Assembly: GCF_014640435.1 (NCBI RefSeq)
Contig: NZ_BMGY01000017.1
Coordinates: forward strand, 1-64,000
Source: Hymenobacter frigidus
Lineage (GTDB): Bacteria > Bacteroidota > Bacteroidia > Cytophagales > Hymenobacteraceae
Direction: 5' to 3'
DNA length: 64,000 bases
The notes beneath the pieces are model-generated. The model saw only the letters and a list, made by a program, of their open reading frames with translations. It did no database searches and was not told the origin of the DNA. This document shows positions 16,650 through 25,151 of this stretch, in pieces (the first letter of the stretch is position 1; every line of letters starts with the position of its first letter). The position numbers and the translations under genes were made by a program.

Positions 16650-17342
16650 TTATAAAATGCCCTTCAGCTCGCTCAGGCAGCTGATTTCGTGGGTTATCTG
16701 GTTGAAGTGCCGCCGCTTATCGGGATTGAAATATACTTGGTCGATACCCGAATTGTAGGCGCCTAGCACGTCGCACTCCAGGTTGTCGCCAATCATCAGG
16801 CTTTCGGCGGCGGTGGCCCCGGTGCGCTCCAGCGCGTGCCGGAACATGCGCGGGTCGGGCTTGAGGTGGCCGCTGTGCTCAGAGGTAATAACTTCCTCAA
16901 AGTAGTGCGTGAGGTTGGACGAGGCCAGCTTGAGGCTTTGGATGTCGTTGAACCCGTTGGTTATCAAGTGCAGTCGGTAGTTGGGTTTCAGGTAATCCAG
17001 CACCTCGTGGGTGTAGGGGAACACCGCCGTTTTCTGCGGCAGGATGTCCGTGAACTCCGCCGATATGGTGGCTGGAATCTGGTCTTCCGGCATGCCCAAC
17101 TTGGTCAGCGTTCGCACGAAGCGTACTTCGCGCAGCTGCTGCTGCGAGATTTTGTTGCTCTGGTACATGCGCCAGAGGGCGTGGTTGATGTCGCTGTAAA
17201 CGCTAACGAACTGCTCGACGGTGAAGGTGCCGAACCGGGCGAAATTATGCCGCTCAAACAGCGTGTGCAGCGTTTCGTTAGCGTTTTTCTCGAAGTCCCA
17301 CAGCGTGTGGTCGAGGTCGAAGAAGATATGGCGGTATTTCAT
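16650..17342 (-). CDS. yjjG: YjjG-type HAD pyrimidine nucleotidase
   Basis: A 230-residue HAD-superfamily hydrolase. Motif I is FFDLDHTLWDFEKN (residues 7-20, with nucleophile D9 and acid D11), motif II HLITNGFND (about residues 124-132) and motif IV MIGDNLECDVLGA (about residues 186-198). The DHTLWDF variant with a four-helix cap is typical of the noncanonical pyrimidine 5'-nucleotidase YjjG, which removes damaging nucleotides such as 5-fluoro-dUMP. ATG 17342 is used. Confidence 0.9.
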   Translation of the reverse strand: MKYRHIFFDLDHTLWDFEKNANETLHTLFERHNFARFGTFTVEQFVSVYSDINHALWRMYQSNKISQQQLREVRFVRTLTKLGMPEDQIPATISAEFTDILPQKTAVFPYTHEVLDYLKPNYRLHLITNGFNDIQSLKLASSNLTHYFEEVITSEHSGHLKPDPRMFRHALERTGATAAESLMIGDNLECDVLGAYNSGIDQVYFNPDKRRHFNQITHEISCLSELKGIL

Positions 17343-17379
17343 TTAATAGTATCAATTAATATTTAACAACCTTGAGGGA

Positions 17380-17489
17380 CATCGTGCTCATCTAGCGTCC
17401 GCGCAGTCGAAGCAGCCCTATTGTTTCTTTGCAACGGCATTGAATTAGTTACGTGGTAAAGATGCTGCGCTCCGCTCTGCATAACGTTT
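17380..17489. repeat. decayed REP-like element
   Basis: Recognisable but mutated arms: ATCGTGCTCATCTAGCGTCC then GCGCAGTCGAAGCAGC on the left, and AAGATGCTGCGCTCCGCTCT then GCATAACGTTT on the right. It fills most of the spacer between yjjG and the UbiA gene. Confidence 0.55.
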
Positions 17490-17528
17490 TTATTCAACCA
17501 TTACCAACCAATAACGAACAACTGAAAA

Positions 17529-18461
17529 CTACCCGAGCGACCCGGCCAGCGCCATGCTTAGCACGCCAGCCAGCATAATGCCCTTGCACCAGGCGCTGAG
17601 GTGGCGAAAGTGCCGCCGCCGGTCAGCCCGAATAAGCAGGCGCGTCAGCTGGGCCATGGGCAGCAAGACCAGCAGCAGCAGCCACGTGCCCAGCGGCCAG
17701 TGCCCGCTGACCAGCAGCCGGCCGGTGGCCCCCAGCGTGAGCAGGGCCAGACAGGCCAGGAAAAAACCCGCCACCCACTTGGTGCGCGCCACGCCCCAGA
17801 CAAGCGGTAGCGTGCGGCAACCGTGCTGGGCATCGCCGTGCATGTCTTCCACATCCTTTACAATTTCGCGCACCACCGTGAGCAGGAAGGCGGCCAGCGC
17901 GTAGGGCCATACCACGCTGTGGCTGTCGTGACGCTGCAGCTGTAACTGCAGCTCCGGGAGCAGCACCAAGGCCGCCGTTAATGTCGCAATACTGAGGTTG
18001 CCCACCAATGCCACCCGCTTGAAGCGCGCCGAGTAGCCCCATAATAGGGCCGCCGTGCCCAGCGTAACCAGGCCCAGCACCGGGTGCAGCCAGCCGGCCA
18101 GCAGCACGCCCGCGCCGCTCAGCACCATGTGGGCCAGCATGGCCTTGCGCCGGTTCACCACGCGGCCAATCACCAGCCGGTCGGGCCGGTTGATGGCGTC
18201 GATTTTGACGTCGTAGTAGTCGTTGATGATGTAGCCGGCCGCCGCTACCAACAGCGCCGCCAGCACCAACAGCCCAAACCGCGGCACTAGCAGCGACTGC
18301 CGCAGCGGCAGTTCGGGCAGCAGCAGGCCGGCCCGCACCAGCGCCAGGCACAGCAGCATAATCACCAGGTTGGGCCAGCGCACCAGCGTGGGCAGGGCCG
18401 TGCGCAGGCTCTCGGCCGGGAGCGGGGCAGGTACGGGCAGCTTGGGTGGGGGCGGGGTCAT
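17529..18461 (-). CDS. UbiA family prenyltransferase
   Basis: A 310-residue integral membrane prenyltransferase with about eight or nine helices. Motif 1 is NDYYDVKIDAINRPDR (NDxxDxxxD, about residues 83-98) and motif 2 is KDVEDMHGD (about residues 208-216); both bind the Mg-diphosphate of the prenyl donor. Substrate is not determinable from sequence. Homologues in the phylum are often annotated as geranylgeranylglycerol-phosphate synthases, but menaquinone- or heme-type activity cannot be excluded. ATG 18461 (MTPPPPK) is preferred over the open upstream extension. Confidence 0.88.
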   Translation of the reverse strand: MTPPPPKLPVPAPLPAESLRTALPTLVRWPNLVIMLLCLALVRAGLLLPELPLRQSLLVPRFGLLVLAALLVAAAGYIINDYYDVKIDAINRPDRLVIGRVVNRRKAMLAHMVLSGAGVLLAGWLHPVLGLVTLGTAALLWGYSARFKRVALVGNLSIATLTAALVLLPELQLQLQRHDSHSVVWPYALAAFLLTVVREIVKDVEDMHGDAQHGCRTLPLVWGVARTKWVAGFFLACLALLTLGATGRLLVSGHWPLGTWLLLLVLLPMAQLTRLLIRADRRRHFRHLSAWCKGIMLAGVLSMALAGSLG

Positions 18462-18534
18462 CGGCGGCACGGTTCGGGGGCAAAGGTCGGCGAAAGGGCC
18501 GGTCCGTGCATGGCCGGTGACCGGGGCGGGCAAC

Positions 18535-18568
18535 AAAAAAGCTTCTCCGAAACCGGAGAAGCTTTTTT
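18535..18568 (-). terminator. intrinsic terminator of the cold-shock gene
   Basis: Perfect A6-GCTTCTCCG / CGGAGAAGC-T6 hairpin with an AAAC loop, 40 bases after the csp stop. A T-run follows on the minus strand. Confidence 0.88.
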
Positions 18569-18607
18569 GCGGGAAATCTCGCGACTGTCGGCTGTAGGGC
18601 CAGCAAT

Positions 18608-18802
18608 TTAGATTTTGCGGATATTGACGGCGTTGATGCCCTTGCGGCCTTCCTGGGTTTCAAATTCGACCCGGTCGTTTTGCTGCACTGTGGTACCATT
18701 GAGGCCGGTTACGTGTACGAAAAGGTCTTCTTTCGATTCGTCGTCGGTCACGAAGCCATAGCCCTTAGCTTCGTTGAAGAATTTAATGATGCCGGTTTTC
18801 AT
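18608..18802 (-). CDS. cspA: CspA-type cold-shock / RNA chaperone protein
   Basis: A 64-residue OB-fold protein, starting MKTGIIKFFNEAKGYGFVTD. RNP1 (KGYGFV, residues 13-18) and RNP2 (DLFVHV, about residues 26-31) are intact. It binds single-stranded RNA/DNA and melts RNA structure. The length is normal for the family. It stands alone, with its own terminator. The 140-base leader between it and iscX may hold a regulatory 5' UTR but no defined structure was recognised. The letter of the csp paralogue cannot be fixed. Confidence 0.93.
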   Translation of the reverse strand: MKTGIIKFFNEAKGYGFVTDDESKEDLFVHVTGLNGTTVQQNDRVEFETQEGRKGINAVNIRKI

Positions 18803-18946
18803 GCAAAAAAACAAAAGTGGAAATGTGGAAAACGGCCTTGGTAAAGGCTGCCGGAATGCCTGAAATGGTACTTTTTAGGTCCACTTCAGGGCAGCTTACG
18901 CGCGAAAGCAGCGTGGGGTTGGCTGCGGGCCGGGTAAGCTCGTCCG

Positions 18947-19183
18947 TTATTTGTTATCGCGCCATTCGTACACCCATTTCGCCTGAATCTGCTCGAGGTG
19001 GCCCTCGGTGGCCTGCTCGCGGGTGCCATCAAAGTTGTTCAGGCTCAGTACCCAGTCAATCAAATCGGTGAAGCGGATGCGGTAGATTTTGGCCTCGGTG
19101 AAGTCGTTGCCGAACTTCTCGTAGAGGGCCATGGCCACGTCCTCGTGGTCGGCCCAATGAATGGGGGGCTCAAAGTGGTTCAT
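18947..19183 (-). CDS. iscX: Fe-S cluster assembly protein IscX
   Basis: A 78-residue acidic protein similar to IscX/YfhJ: the pattern WADHEDVAMALYEKF (residues 10-24), then IRFTDLIDWVLSL..FDG (about residues 36-53), and HLEQIQAKWVYEW near the end. IscX binds IscS and iron and tunes ISC-type cluster assembly. ATG 19183 is chosen over a TTG three codons upstream. It lies directly downstream of a 2Fe-2S ferredoxin, the same fdx-iscX order as at the end of the E. coli isc operon, but no other isc gene is nearby. Confidence 0.87.
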   Translation of the reverse strand: MNHFEPPIHWADHEDVAMALYEKFGNDFTEAKIYRIRFTDLIDWVLSLNNFDGTREQATEGHLEQIQAKWVYEWRDNK

Positions 19184-19250
19184 TGTATTCAATTAAAAAT
19201 CATGAAGTCGAAAAGCGCAAGCAGCCGCCGCACTCATTTTTAATTCAAAC

Positions 19251-19586
19251 CTAGTGGCCCAGGAAGTGCTGAGGCGGTACGGTCACGACGAGCTGCGTAC
19301 CGGCTTCGACTACGCACTGGCAGGCCAGGCGGGAGTTGATGCGCGGGTTCTCGGCGCGGTCGATGAAGTCTTCTTCCTTGTCCGAGATTTCGGGCAGGTC
19401 GTCGCCGCCAGCGTTGATATAGACATGGCAGGTGCTACAGCCGCACACCCCGCCGCAGTTGTGCTGCAGCTGAATACCGTTGTTGAGGGCCACGTCGAGC
19501 ACCGATTCGCCGGAAGCCGCCACGTGGGTCTGGGCCGGCTGGCCGTCGTTGAACTGGAAGGTGATGGTGGTAGCGGAAACAGACAA
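19251..19586 (-). CDS. fdx: adrenodoxin-type 2Fe-2S ferredoxin
   Basis: A 111-residue ferredoxin of the ISC/adrenodoxin class. The cluster ligands are C44, C50 and C53 in HNCGGVCGCSTCHVYI, and C89 in RLACQ. It donates electrons, probably in Fe-S cluster assembly given the adjacent iscX. There is no ATG before the domain. TTG 19586 (M-S-V-S-A-T-T) fits a promoter that ends at 19631, leaving a leader of about 35 bases. An upstream in-frame GTG is an alternative. Confidence 0.88.
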   Translation of the reverse strand: MSVSATTITFQFNDGQPAQTHVAASGESVLDVALNNGIQLQHNCGGVCGCSTCHVYINAGGDDLPEISDKEEDFIDRAENPRINSRLACQCVVEAGTQLVVTVPPQHFLGH

Positions 19587-19630
19587 AACAAGTAGCGGAT
19601 AAGGCGAAAATAACACAACGTTTGCTGCCG

Positions 19631-19661
19631 CAAAGGTACTCTCCCCGGTCCCGGCATCAAA
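19631..19661 (-). promoter_or_regulatory. probable promoter of the fdx-iscX unit
   Basis: Minus strand TTTG (19661-19658), 19 bases, TACCTTTG (19638-19631): a full match to the Bacteroidota consensus. It overlaps the end of the upstream Rossmann gene. Confidence 0.65.
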
Positions 19662-20454
19662 GCTGGGCCTGGATGCTGGCCGTGAGCTGCGCGTAGAGGG
19701 TCTGCCAGGCCGGGTGGGCGGCAAGGGCCGCTTCGTGGGCTGCCAGTGTGGGCAGGTCCTGCCGCACGGCGGGCCCAGTCTGCACGCTGAAAGGGGGGTT
19801 GGCAAGGGCTTTGTCCACGGTTTCGCGCACTAGCGGGGCCAGCAGCGCGGACGGTAAACCCGCTTCCGCCAGCAGCGCATCAGCAATTCCCAACACGTGG
19901 TTGGTGAAATTGTTGGCGAACACGGCAGCCACGTGCAGCTTCAGCCGCTGGGCCGAATCGAGCCGAAGCACGTGCTGGCTGAGGCTGCCGGCCAGGGCCA
20001 GTAGGGTGATTTCGGTGGCCGGGTCGCGGGCTTCGATGCACAGCGGCACGGCCGCCCAGGCGATGGCCCGGCCGGCGCTAAAGGTTTGCAAGGGGTAAAA
20101 CACTCCGCCGCGCACCGTGGGTTGCTGGTCGAACACCGCGAGCGGCAACGCGCCGGCCAAATGTGCCACCAGCGCGCCGCTGGGCCAGGTAGTGCCGGCC
20201 ACCAGCGGGGCTACGGCCGCGTCGGGCACGGCCAGCAGGTACACGTCGGCGGGTAGTGGGGGAGCGGCCGGACTTACCAGCACTTGCGCGCCGGGCAACT
20301 GAGCAGCCAGCGCGGTTGCCGCGGGCAAGGAGCGGTTCCAAACGAATACGACGTGGTGGCCCGCTGCCACCAGCGCCGGCCCCAACTGGCTGGCTACGCG
20401 GCCGGCCCCGAATAAGCCAATGCGCAAGGAATGAGGCAAAGAAGAAGGCAGCAT
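19657..20454 (-). CDS. Rossmann-like / DUF2520 domain protein
   Basis: A 265-residue protein with an N-terminal NAD(P)-binding Rossmann fold, RIGLFGAGRVASQLGPAL (about residues 10-27, GxGxxxxxLG), and a C-terminal helical DUF2520 domain containing LAANxxTNHxL-like residues (FANNFTNHVLGIADALL, about residues 180-196). The architecture is like ProC or 6-phosphogluconate dehydrogenases. The substrate of this family is unknown. ATG 20454 (MLPSSLPHS) is used. Confidence 0.88.
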   Translation of the reverse strand: MLPSSLPHSLRIGLFGAGRVASQLGPALVAAGHHVVFVWNRSLPAATALAAQLPGAQVLVSPAAPPLPADVYLLAVPDAAVAPLVAGTTWPSGALVAHLAGALPLAVFDQQPTVRGGVFYPLQTFSAGRAIAWAAVPLCIEARDPATEITLLALAGSLSQHVLRLDSAQRLKLHVAAVFANNFTNHVLGIADALLAEAGLPSALLAPLVRETVDKALANPPFSVQTGPAVRQDLPTLAAHEAALAAHPAWQTLYAQLTASIQAQL

Positions 20455-20526
20455 CGCGCAGCTAAAGAGGTAACTTTTAGAATCCGCTTCCCCGGGATTG
20501 TTCGGGCCAGGTAGTTTTTTTGGCAA

Positions 20527-20562
20527 CAAAAAGGCCAGTCCAGCGGATGGAATGGCCCTTTT
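20527..20562 (-). terminator. probable terminator of the ccm cluster
   Basis: Imperfect stem AAAAAGGCCaGTCC / GGAaTGGCCcTTTT, about 20 bases after the ccmF stop. Confidence 0.5.
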
Positions 20563-20583
20563 GGTTTTGTTGGAAAAGCCCGG

Positions 20584-23187
20584 CTAGCTTACTGGCTGAG
20601 GCCGGATGGCTCGGTTGCCAGCCTCGGCCGAAGCTTCAGGCGCGGGAGTAGCATCGGTGGTTAATACGCCTTTGCCGCCGCGCTGCCACACGCTCAGGCC
20701 AAAGCCGAGGGCCATGAGCAGCGTGCCGCTCCAAAGCAGGTTGATGAAGGGCTTTTCCATGGCTTTGAGGATGACGTAATCCTTCTGGCTGGTGCTCACG
20801 GCGAAGGTAAACTTGCCCGCCACCGGGTCGATGGAATTGAGGCTCAGGCGCACGCCGAGGTCTTCCACTTCGTCGGGTACGCGGCCCACCAGGCGGTTGC
20901 GCACCACGAACACGGGGTGGGCGTGGTACTGGCGCCGCTCGCCCGACACCAACATGTCGGCCTGCAGGGCGAGGTCGCCCTTTTGCATGTTGAGGCCGGC
21001 GGTTTCGTGGGCTGGCTCAATGGCCCGGAACACGGCAAAGTAGTCGTTCAGGAAAATGGTGTCACCCACGCTCAACACGTGTTCCTTGGCTTCGCTCCAC
21101 GTCTTTTCTTTACGCGGGTCGAGCACCGAGCTGATGTGCGAGTAGATGTCGTGGCCCCAGAACTTCTTCACGGCGGGCGAGGCCAGCAGGCCGCCCATCT
21201 CCTCGTTCACCTGCGCCCGCGGGTAGAGCACGAATTCTTCGCCGGACTTCTCGTTTTTGTAGGCCACGCGGTAGTAGGTGTTCTCGGGTAGGATTTCGAG
21301 GGTGTCGCCGGTCTTGTAGTAGGTCTTGCCCTCGCTGGCGATGGGAGCCCGGGCCACGGCCTTGTACTCGTCGTCGGTGCGGAAGAGTTGCTGCTTGTCG
21401 ACGTAGCCGGGCACGCCGGGCACTTCCAGAAACTGGCCGGTGTAGGTGAGCTGGTAGCCGTGCATGGGCGTGGTTTCGTTGCGCCACAGCAGCACGTTGT
21501 CGCGGTTTAGGTCTTCGGTGAATTCGCGCGAGTAGAGCAGGCCCGACACGTTGCGCGAAATGATATTGGAGTAGCCCGACGAAGCCAGGATGCCCAGCAG
21601 CATCAGCGCAATGCCCAGGTGGGCCACCGCGCCGCCCGACAGCCGCACCCCCCGGCGCAGCAGCGTGAAGATGGTGCCGAAGTTGGCCAGCACCCCAAAA
21701 AGGCCCGCTAGCGTGAGCGCCACGTAAGCCGGGGTGATGGTGAGCTTGTTGTAGCGCACCAGCAGCACCACCAGGGCCGTGCCGAGCAGGGCCAGCATCG
21801 TGGGCGCGGCCAGCGAGTTCACCAGCGTGGTTTTGTCGTTACGCTGCCACCACATAATCTGGGCTACGCCCGAGAGCAGGGTTACGCCCACGCCCATCCA
21901 GAGCTGCAGCTTGGAGTAGTGGGCAATCTGGTCGGCGGGCAGGGCAATGTTGGTTTTGATGCCCAGCAGGCCCATGAAGGAATTATACACCGGAATGCTG
22001 GTAGTGAACAGCACCTGGAACGCGCCCAGACACAGCACCGTCGCGCCCACGAATACCCACAGCTCGGGGTTGTAGGCGGTCAGCTCTTTCTCCGAAATTG
22101 GAATCTCCTTCCAGCGCCACACCAGCAGCACAATGGCCAGCACGGCGAAGGCCCCCAGGTAAATAAATAGCTGCCCCGACAGCCCCAAATCGGTGAAGGA
22201 GTGCACCGAGGCACTGCCCAGCACGCCGCTGCGGGTGAGGAACGTGGCGTAGAGAATCAGAATGAACGTGGCGATGACCAGCGCAAACGCGGTGCGCAGA
22301 CCGGTGCGCCGCTTCTGCCACAATACCATGCCGTGCAGCGAAGCTACCAGTACCAGCCACGGAATGTACACGGCGTTTTCGACCGGGTCCCAGTTCCAGT
22401 AGCCGCCGAAGTTCAGCGTTTCGTAGGCCCAATAAGCGCCCATTACCACGCCTACGCCCAGCACGCCGCCGCCGATGAGTGTCCAGGGCAAGGCGGGTTT
22501 CACCCAGGCAGTCAGCTCGCGTTTCCAGAGGCCGGCAATGGCAAAGGCAAACGGCACAAGCGTGAGCGCGAAACCCAGAAACAGCGTGGGCGGGTGAATC
22601 ACCATCCAGTAGTTCTGGAGCAGGGCGTTGAGGCCGGTGCCGTCCTTGGGTACGAAGTTGGGGTTGAGCTTGAACACCGGCAGGTCAACCAGGAAGTCGC
22701 GCAGCAGCGTGAAGGGCGATGAGCCAATCTTCACCCCACCCAGCACCACGCCCAGAATCATGCTCACCAAAAACAGCTGCACGCCGCTGAAAACGGCCAT
22801 CACGGGTGCTTCCCACTTGCGGTTGAAGCGCATGATGAAGAAGCCCAGCACAACGTGCCAGAAAATCCACAGCAAAAAGGAGCCTTCCTGACCTTCCCAA
22901 AAGCAGGAAATCATGTACTGCACCGGCAGGTGGTTCGAGCTGTGGCTCCAGGCGTAATAGTACTCGTAGCGGTGCGCGTGGATGATGTTGAACAAGCATA
23001 CAATCACCGACAGTACCGCTGCGCCGTGCACAAAGAAGGCCACCCGCGCAATGCGCAGCCAGCTGGTATCCTCCTCGCCCAGGGCCCGGCCCCGCGAGGC
23101 CTGGAAATAGCTATACGCTGCCACCAGCGCCGCCGCAAAAGCTAGAATGACGCTCAGGTGGCCGATTTGTCCTACTAATAAGTTCAT
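20584..23187 (-). CDS. ccmF: cytochrome c biogenesis protein CcmF
   Basis: An 867-residue polytopic membrane protein of the heme lyase of system I. The WWD heme-handling motif is present as GGYWNWDPVENAVYIPWL (about residues 265-282). Conserved histidine regions include VIHPPTLFLGF. About twelve or more transmembrane helices precede a periplasmic domain of about 270 residues (about 560-830), and a last helix lies near the C-terminus. It joins heme from CcmE to apocytochrome c. ATG 23187 follows a TTG at 23193. CcmG and CcmH are not present. Confidence 0.95.
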   Translation of the reverse strand: MNLLVGQIGHLSVILAFAAALVAAYSYFQASRGRALGEEDTSWLRIARVAFFVHGAAVLSVIVCLFNIIHAHRYEYYYAWSHSSNHLPVQYMISCFWEGQEGSFLLWIFWHVVLGFFIMRFNRKWEAPVMAVFSGVQLFLVSMILGVVLGGVKIGSSPFTLLRDFLVDLPVFKLNPNFVPKDGTGLNALLQNYWMVIHPPTLFLGFALTLVPFAFAIAGLWKRELTAWVKPALPWTLIGGGVLGVGVVMGAYWAYETLNFGGYWNWDPVENAVYIPWLVLVASLHGMVLWQKRRTGLRTAFALVIATFILILYATFLTRSGVLGSASVHSFTDLGLSGQLFIYLGAFAVLAIVLLVWRWKEIPISEKELTAYNPELWVFVGATVLCLGAFQVLFTTSIPVYNSFMGLLGIKTNIALPADQIAHYSKLQLWMGVGVTLLSGVAQIMWWQRNDKTTLVNSLAAPTMLALLGTALVVLLVRYNKLTITPAYVALTLAGLFGVLANFGTIFTLLRRGVRLSGGAVAHLGIALMLLGILASSGYSNIISRNVSGLLYSREFTEDLNRDNVLLWRNETTPMHGYQLTYTGQFLEVPGVPGYVDKQQLFRTDDEYKAVARAPIASEGKTYYKTGDTLEILPENTYYRVAYKNEKSGEEFVLYPRAQVNEEMGGLLASPAVKKFWGHDIYSHISSVLDPRKEKTWSEAKEHVLSVGDTIFLNDYFAVFRAIEPAHETAGLNMQKGDLALQADMLVSGERRQYHAHPVFVVRNRLVGRVPDEVEDLGVRLSLNSIDPVAGKFTFAVSTSQKDYVILKAMEKPFINLLWSGTLLMALGFGLSVWQRGGKGVLTTDATPAPEASAEAGNRAIRPQPVS

Positions 23188-23209
23188 AAACAAAGAATAT
23201 CGGGCAAAT

Positions 23210-24313
23210 TTACGGCTGCGTCGCCGGAGCCGGGAGATTTAATAACAATCGGTCGGTGAAAAAGTCGCCGCGTACTGGATGACAAATAATTTCAACCGCT
23301 ATTTTTTTCAGTCCGGCCGCCTGCCACTTGCGAACGGATAGCTCGGCCTGGCGGCGGTTGGCGGGTTGGTTGATGAGCTGCCGGGCCAGCAGCACCCGCC
23401 CACTGGCCGGGTCGGTGATGACGACGGACAGCCGGGCCTTGGCGGGGTATTTCTGGAGCGGCAGCGCTACTACCTCGCGGGCCACTACCGTGCCGGGTAG
23501 GGGCACCGTGGCGGCCGTGGTATAGGCATACCACCACTGGCGCAGGCGGGTAGGCGCGGGCCCGTTGTCAGCGCGGGTAGTCACCACCTGGTAGTCATAG
23601 ATTCCGGGGCCGGGGAGGGTATCGGCCACGGTATAGCTGGTTTCGGCGCGGCCGTAGGTGTCGCGGCGCACGGGCACGCGGTGTATCTCGGTGCTGCGGT
23701 ACTGATGAATTTCGCGGCGCATGACGCGGCAGGCGGGCGCGTTGGCCAGCGAGTCAGGTAGTGTCCACTGCAGCTCTACTACGCGGCTAGCCGTGGGCAG
23801 CAGCCGGCTGGGGCTGGGCGGAAAGTAGCTGACGGGCATGCCCGCGGCCGTGCGGCTGACCTGGAGCGAGAACTGGCAGAAGTCTTTCAGGTAGCCATCT
23901 ACGTCCAGCAAATAGGGCTGGCCGGCACGCAGCGAATCCAGGGTTACAAATACGTCGTCCTGCGTGCCGAGCGAGGTGCAGCTCAATACGCGGTACGTAG
24001 CCGGCTGGCACGGCTGGCCCGTGAGCACCACCAACTGCACCCCGCGCACATCGCGGCATTTCTGGCCACCGATATTGATGAAGTAGCGGCCTGCCGTAGC
24101 GGGCGTGAACTCAAACCATTGGTCATTGTGGTATTCGATGCACTTGCCAGTCAGGCGCTCATCCACGCAGTTGCGTTGCACGGTGCAGCCCGTGGTGCTG
24201 GAGGAAACGGTTTCCTCGGCCCGCAGTACGCGGCGGTTTTCGATGTTGTCATTGACCGCTTGGGCAGTGGCGGTGGAAATGATTCCTGCGGCCAGCAGCA
24301 ATAAAAAAAGCAC
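23210..24313 (-). CDS. unknown secreted protein inserted between ccmE and ccmF
   Basis: Unrecognised. The frame is open from TTG 24376, but GTG 24313 gives an ideal signal peptide (MLFLLLLAAGIISTATAQ) and a 367-residue protein. The mature part starts with a Cys-rich domain (CTVQRNC, GKCIEY, QKCRD, QPCQ, LSCTS) containing DQWFEFTPATAGRYFINIGG, reminiscent of pre-peptidase-like beta domains. A fibronectin-like segment follows (about residues 170-260: VVELQWTLPDS..., GPGIYDYQVVTT). No catalytic motif. It breaks the ccmE-ccmF order, and its start overlaps the ccmE terminator hairpin. Confidence 0.65.
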   Translation of the reverse strand: MLFLLLLAAGIISTATAQAVNDNIENRRVLRAEETVSSSTTGCTVQRNCVDERLTGKCIEYHNDQWFEFTPATAGRYFINIGGQKCRDVRGVQLVVLTGQPCQPATYRVLSCTSLGTQDDVFVTLDSLRAGQPYLLDVDGYLKDFCQFSLQVSRTAAGMPVSYFPPSPSRLLPTASRVVELQWTLPDSLANAPACRVMRREIHQYRSTEIHRVPVRRDTYGRAETSYTVADTLPGPGIYDYQVVTTRADNGPAPTRLRQWWYAYTTAATVPLPGTVVAREVVALPLQKYPAKARLSVVITDPASGRVLLARQLINQPANRRQAELSVRKWQAAGLKKIAVEIICHPVRGDFFTDRLLLNLPAPATQP

Positions 24314-24363
24314 TCGGTTTCCGAAGCGAAGTATCGTTTCAGAAACCGGGTCCTGGAGTGCTT
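24302..24363 (-). terminator. terminator-like hairpin after ccmE
   Basis: AAGCACTC (24308-24315) pairs with GAGTGCTT (24356-24363), and GGTTTC pairs with GAAACC inside, with an 8-base bulge. A T7 run follows on the minus strand. It overlaps the possible N-terminus of the next gene. Confidence 0.6.
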
Positions 24364-24379
24364 GCAGGCTTGCCAACTA

Positions 24380-24808
24380 CTAGTTAACCGAAGCAGTAGC
24401 GCCCTTCAAATCCTTCTTCACGTACTTGCTGGGGCACTTTAGCAGGATGTTATCGGCCATAAAAATCTGGCCCTTCATGGAGCCGGTGATAACGACCTGC
24501 TCGGACGCGTCGAAGTCCTGGGGCTTGGGGTTGTTGTAAATCACGCGCTGCGCCACTCGGTTGGTATCTACCAGCGTGAAGGCGAAGTAGTTGGGGTCCG
24601 TGAGAGGGTCGTATTCCAGGCCCATGGGGCGTTTCTGCGCGTCGCGCGGCAGCTTCCCCACTACGTGCACTTTGGTGACGTTACCTTCAGCGGCGCGTTG
24701 CCGGGCTTCTCCGAAACCTACGTAAACGCTGGCGTCGGCGGTGGTGCTGAAGACAATGGCGGCGGCCACGGCAATGATGGCCAAAACAAAAATGTGGGTC
24801 TTTTTCAT
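24380..24808 (-). CDS. ccmE: cytochrome c maturation protein CcmE, CxxxY type
   Basis: A 142-residue heme chaperone with an N-terminal membrane anchor (MKKTHIFVLAIIAVAAAIVF) and a periplasmic OB fold. The heme-binding site is C125-P-S-K-Y129 (LLKCPSKY) in place of the classical HxxxY, so heme would attach through cysteine, as described for the Desulfovibrio/archaeal type CcmE. ATG 24808 is used. It lies between ccmD and a hairpin terminator. Confidence 0.9.
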   Translation of the reverse strand: MKKTHIFVLAIIAVAAAIVFSTTADASVYVGFGEARQRAAEGNVTKVHVVGKLPRDAQKRPMGLEYDPLTDPNYFAFTLVDTNRVAQRVIYNNPKPQDFDASEQVVITGSMKGQIFMADNILLKCPSKYVKKDLKGATASVN

Positions 24809-24905
24809 GTCAGGGGTTGAAACGAAATTGGACGGCTGGCCTGAAGTATCGTGCCAGGCGCATCCGCTGATTAACAAACAGAGGGGAGGCGAGTTGGGTG
24901 CCCAA

Positions 24906-25151
24906 CTATTTTTTTATTTCCTGCTCGAGACGTCCCACCTTGCGGTCGAGCGAGATGAGGTAGACCAGTAAACCGGTGATGATGATGACCACCACGGCTA
25001 CTACCACGTAAATTTTGCCGCTGGCCCGCAGGCCGTCGGCCATTTCAGGGGCAGCTTCGGGAGCCTGAGCAAAGGCGAGGGAAGCCGCGAAGAGCAGCGG
25101 CAGCAATAGTAGGAAACGGCCCGGTAGGTGCGGGAAGAACTTAGTTTTCAT
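24906..25151 (-). CDS. ccmD: CcmD family protein
   Basis: An 81-residue protein with a signal-like N-terminal helix, then one transmembrane helix (IYVVVAVVVIIITGLLVYLISL, about residues 47-68), then a charged tail DRKVGRLEQEIKK. Small single-helix proteins at this place next to ccmC are CcmD, which helps release holo-CcmE from CcmABC. The ATG at 25151 overlaps the end of ccmC by 11 bases. CcmD is poorly conserved, so position carries much of the evidence. Confidence 0.78.
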   Translation of the reverse strand: MKTKFFPHLPGRFLLLLPLLFAASLAFAQAPEAAPEMADGLRASGKIYVVVAVVVIIITGLLVYLISLDRKVGRLEQEIKK

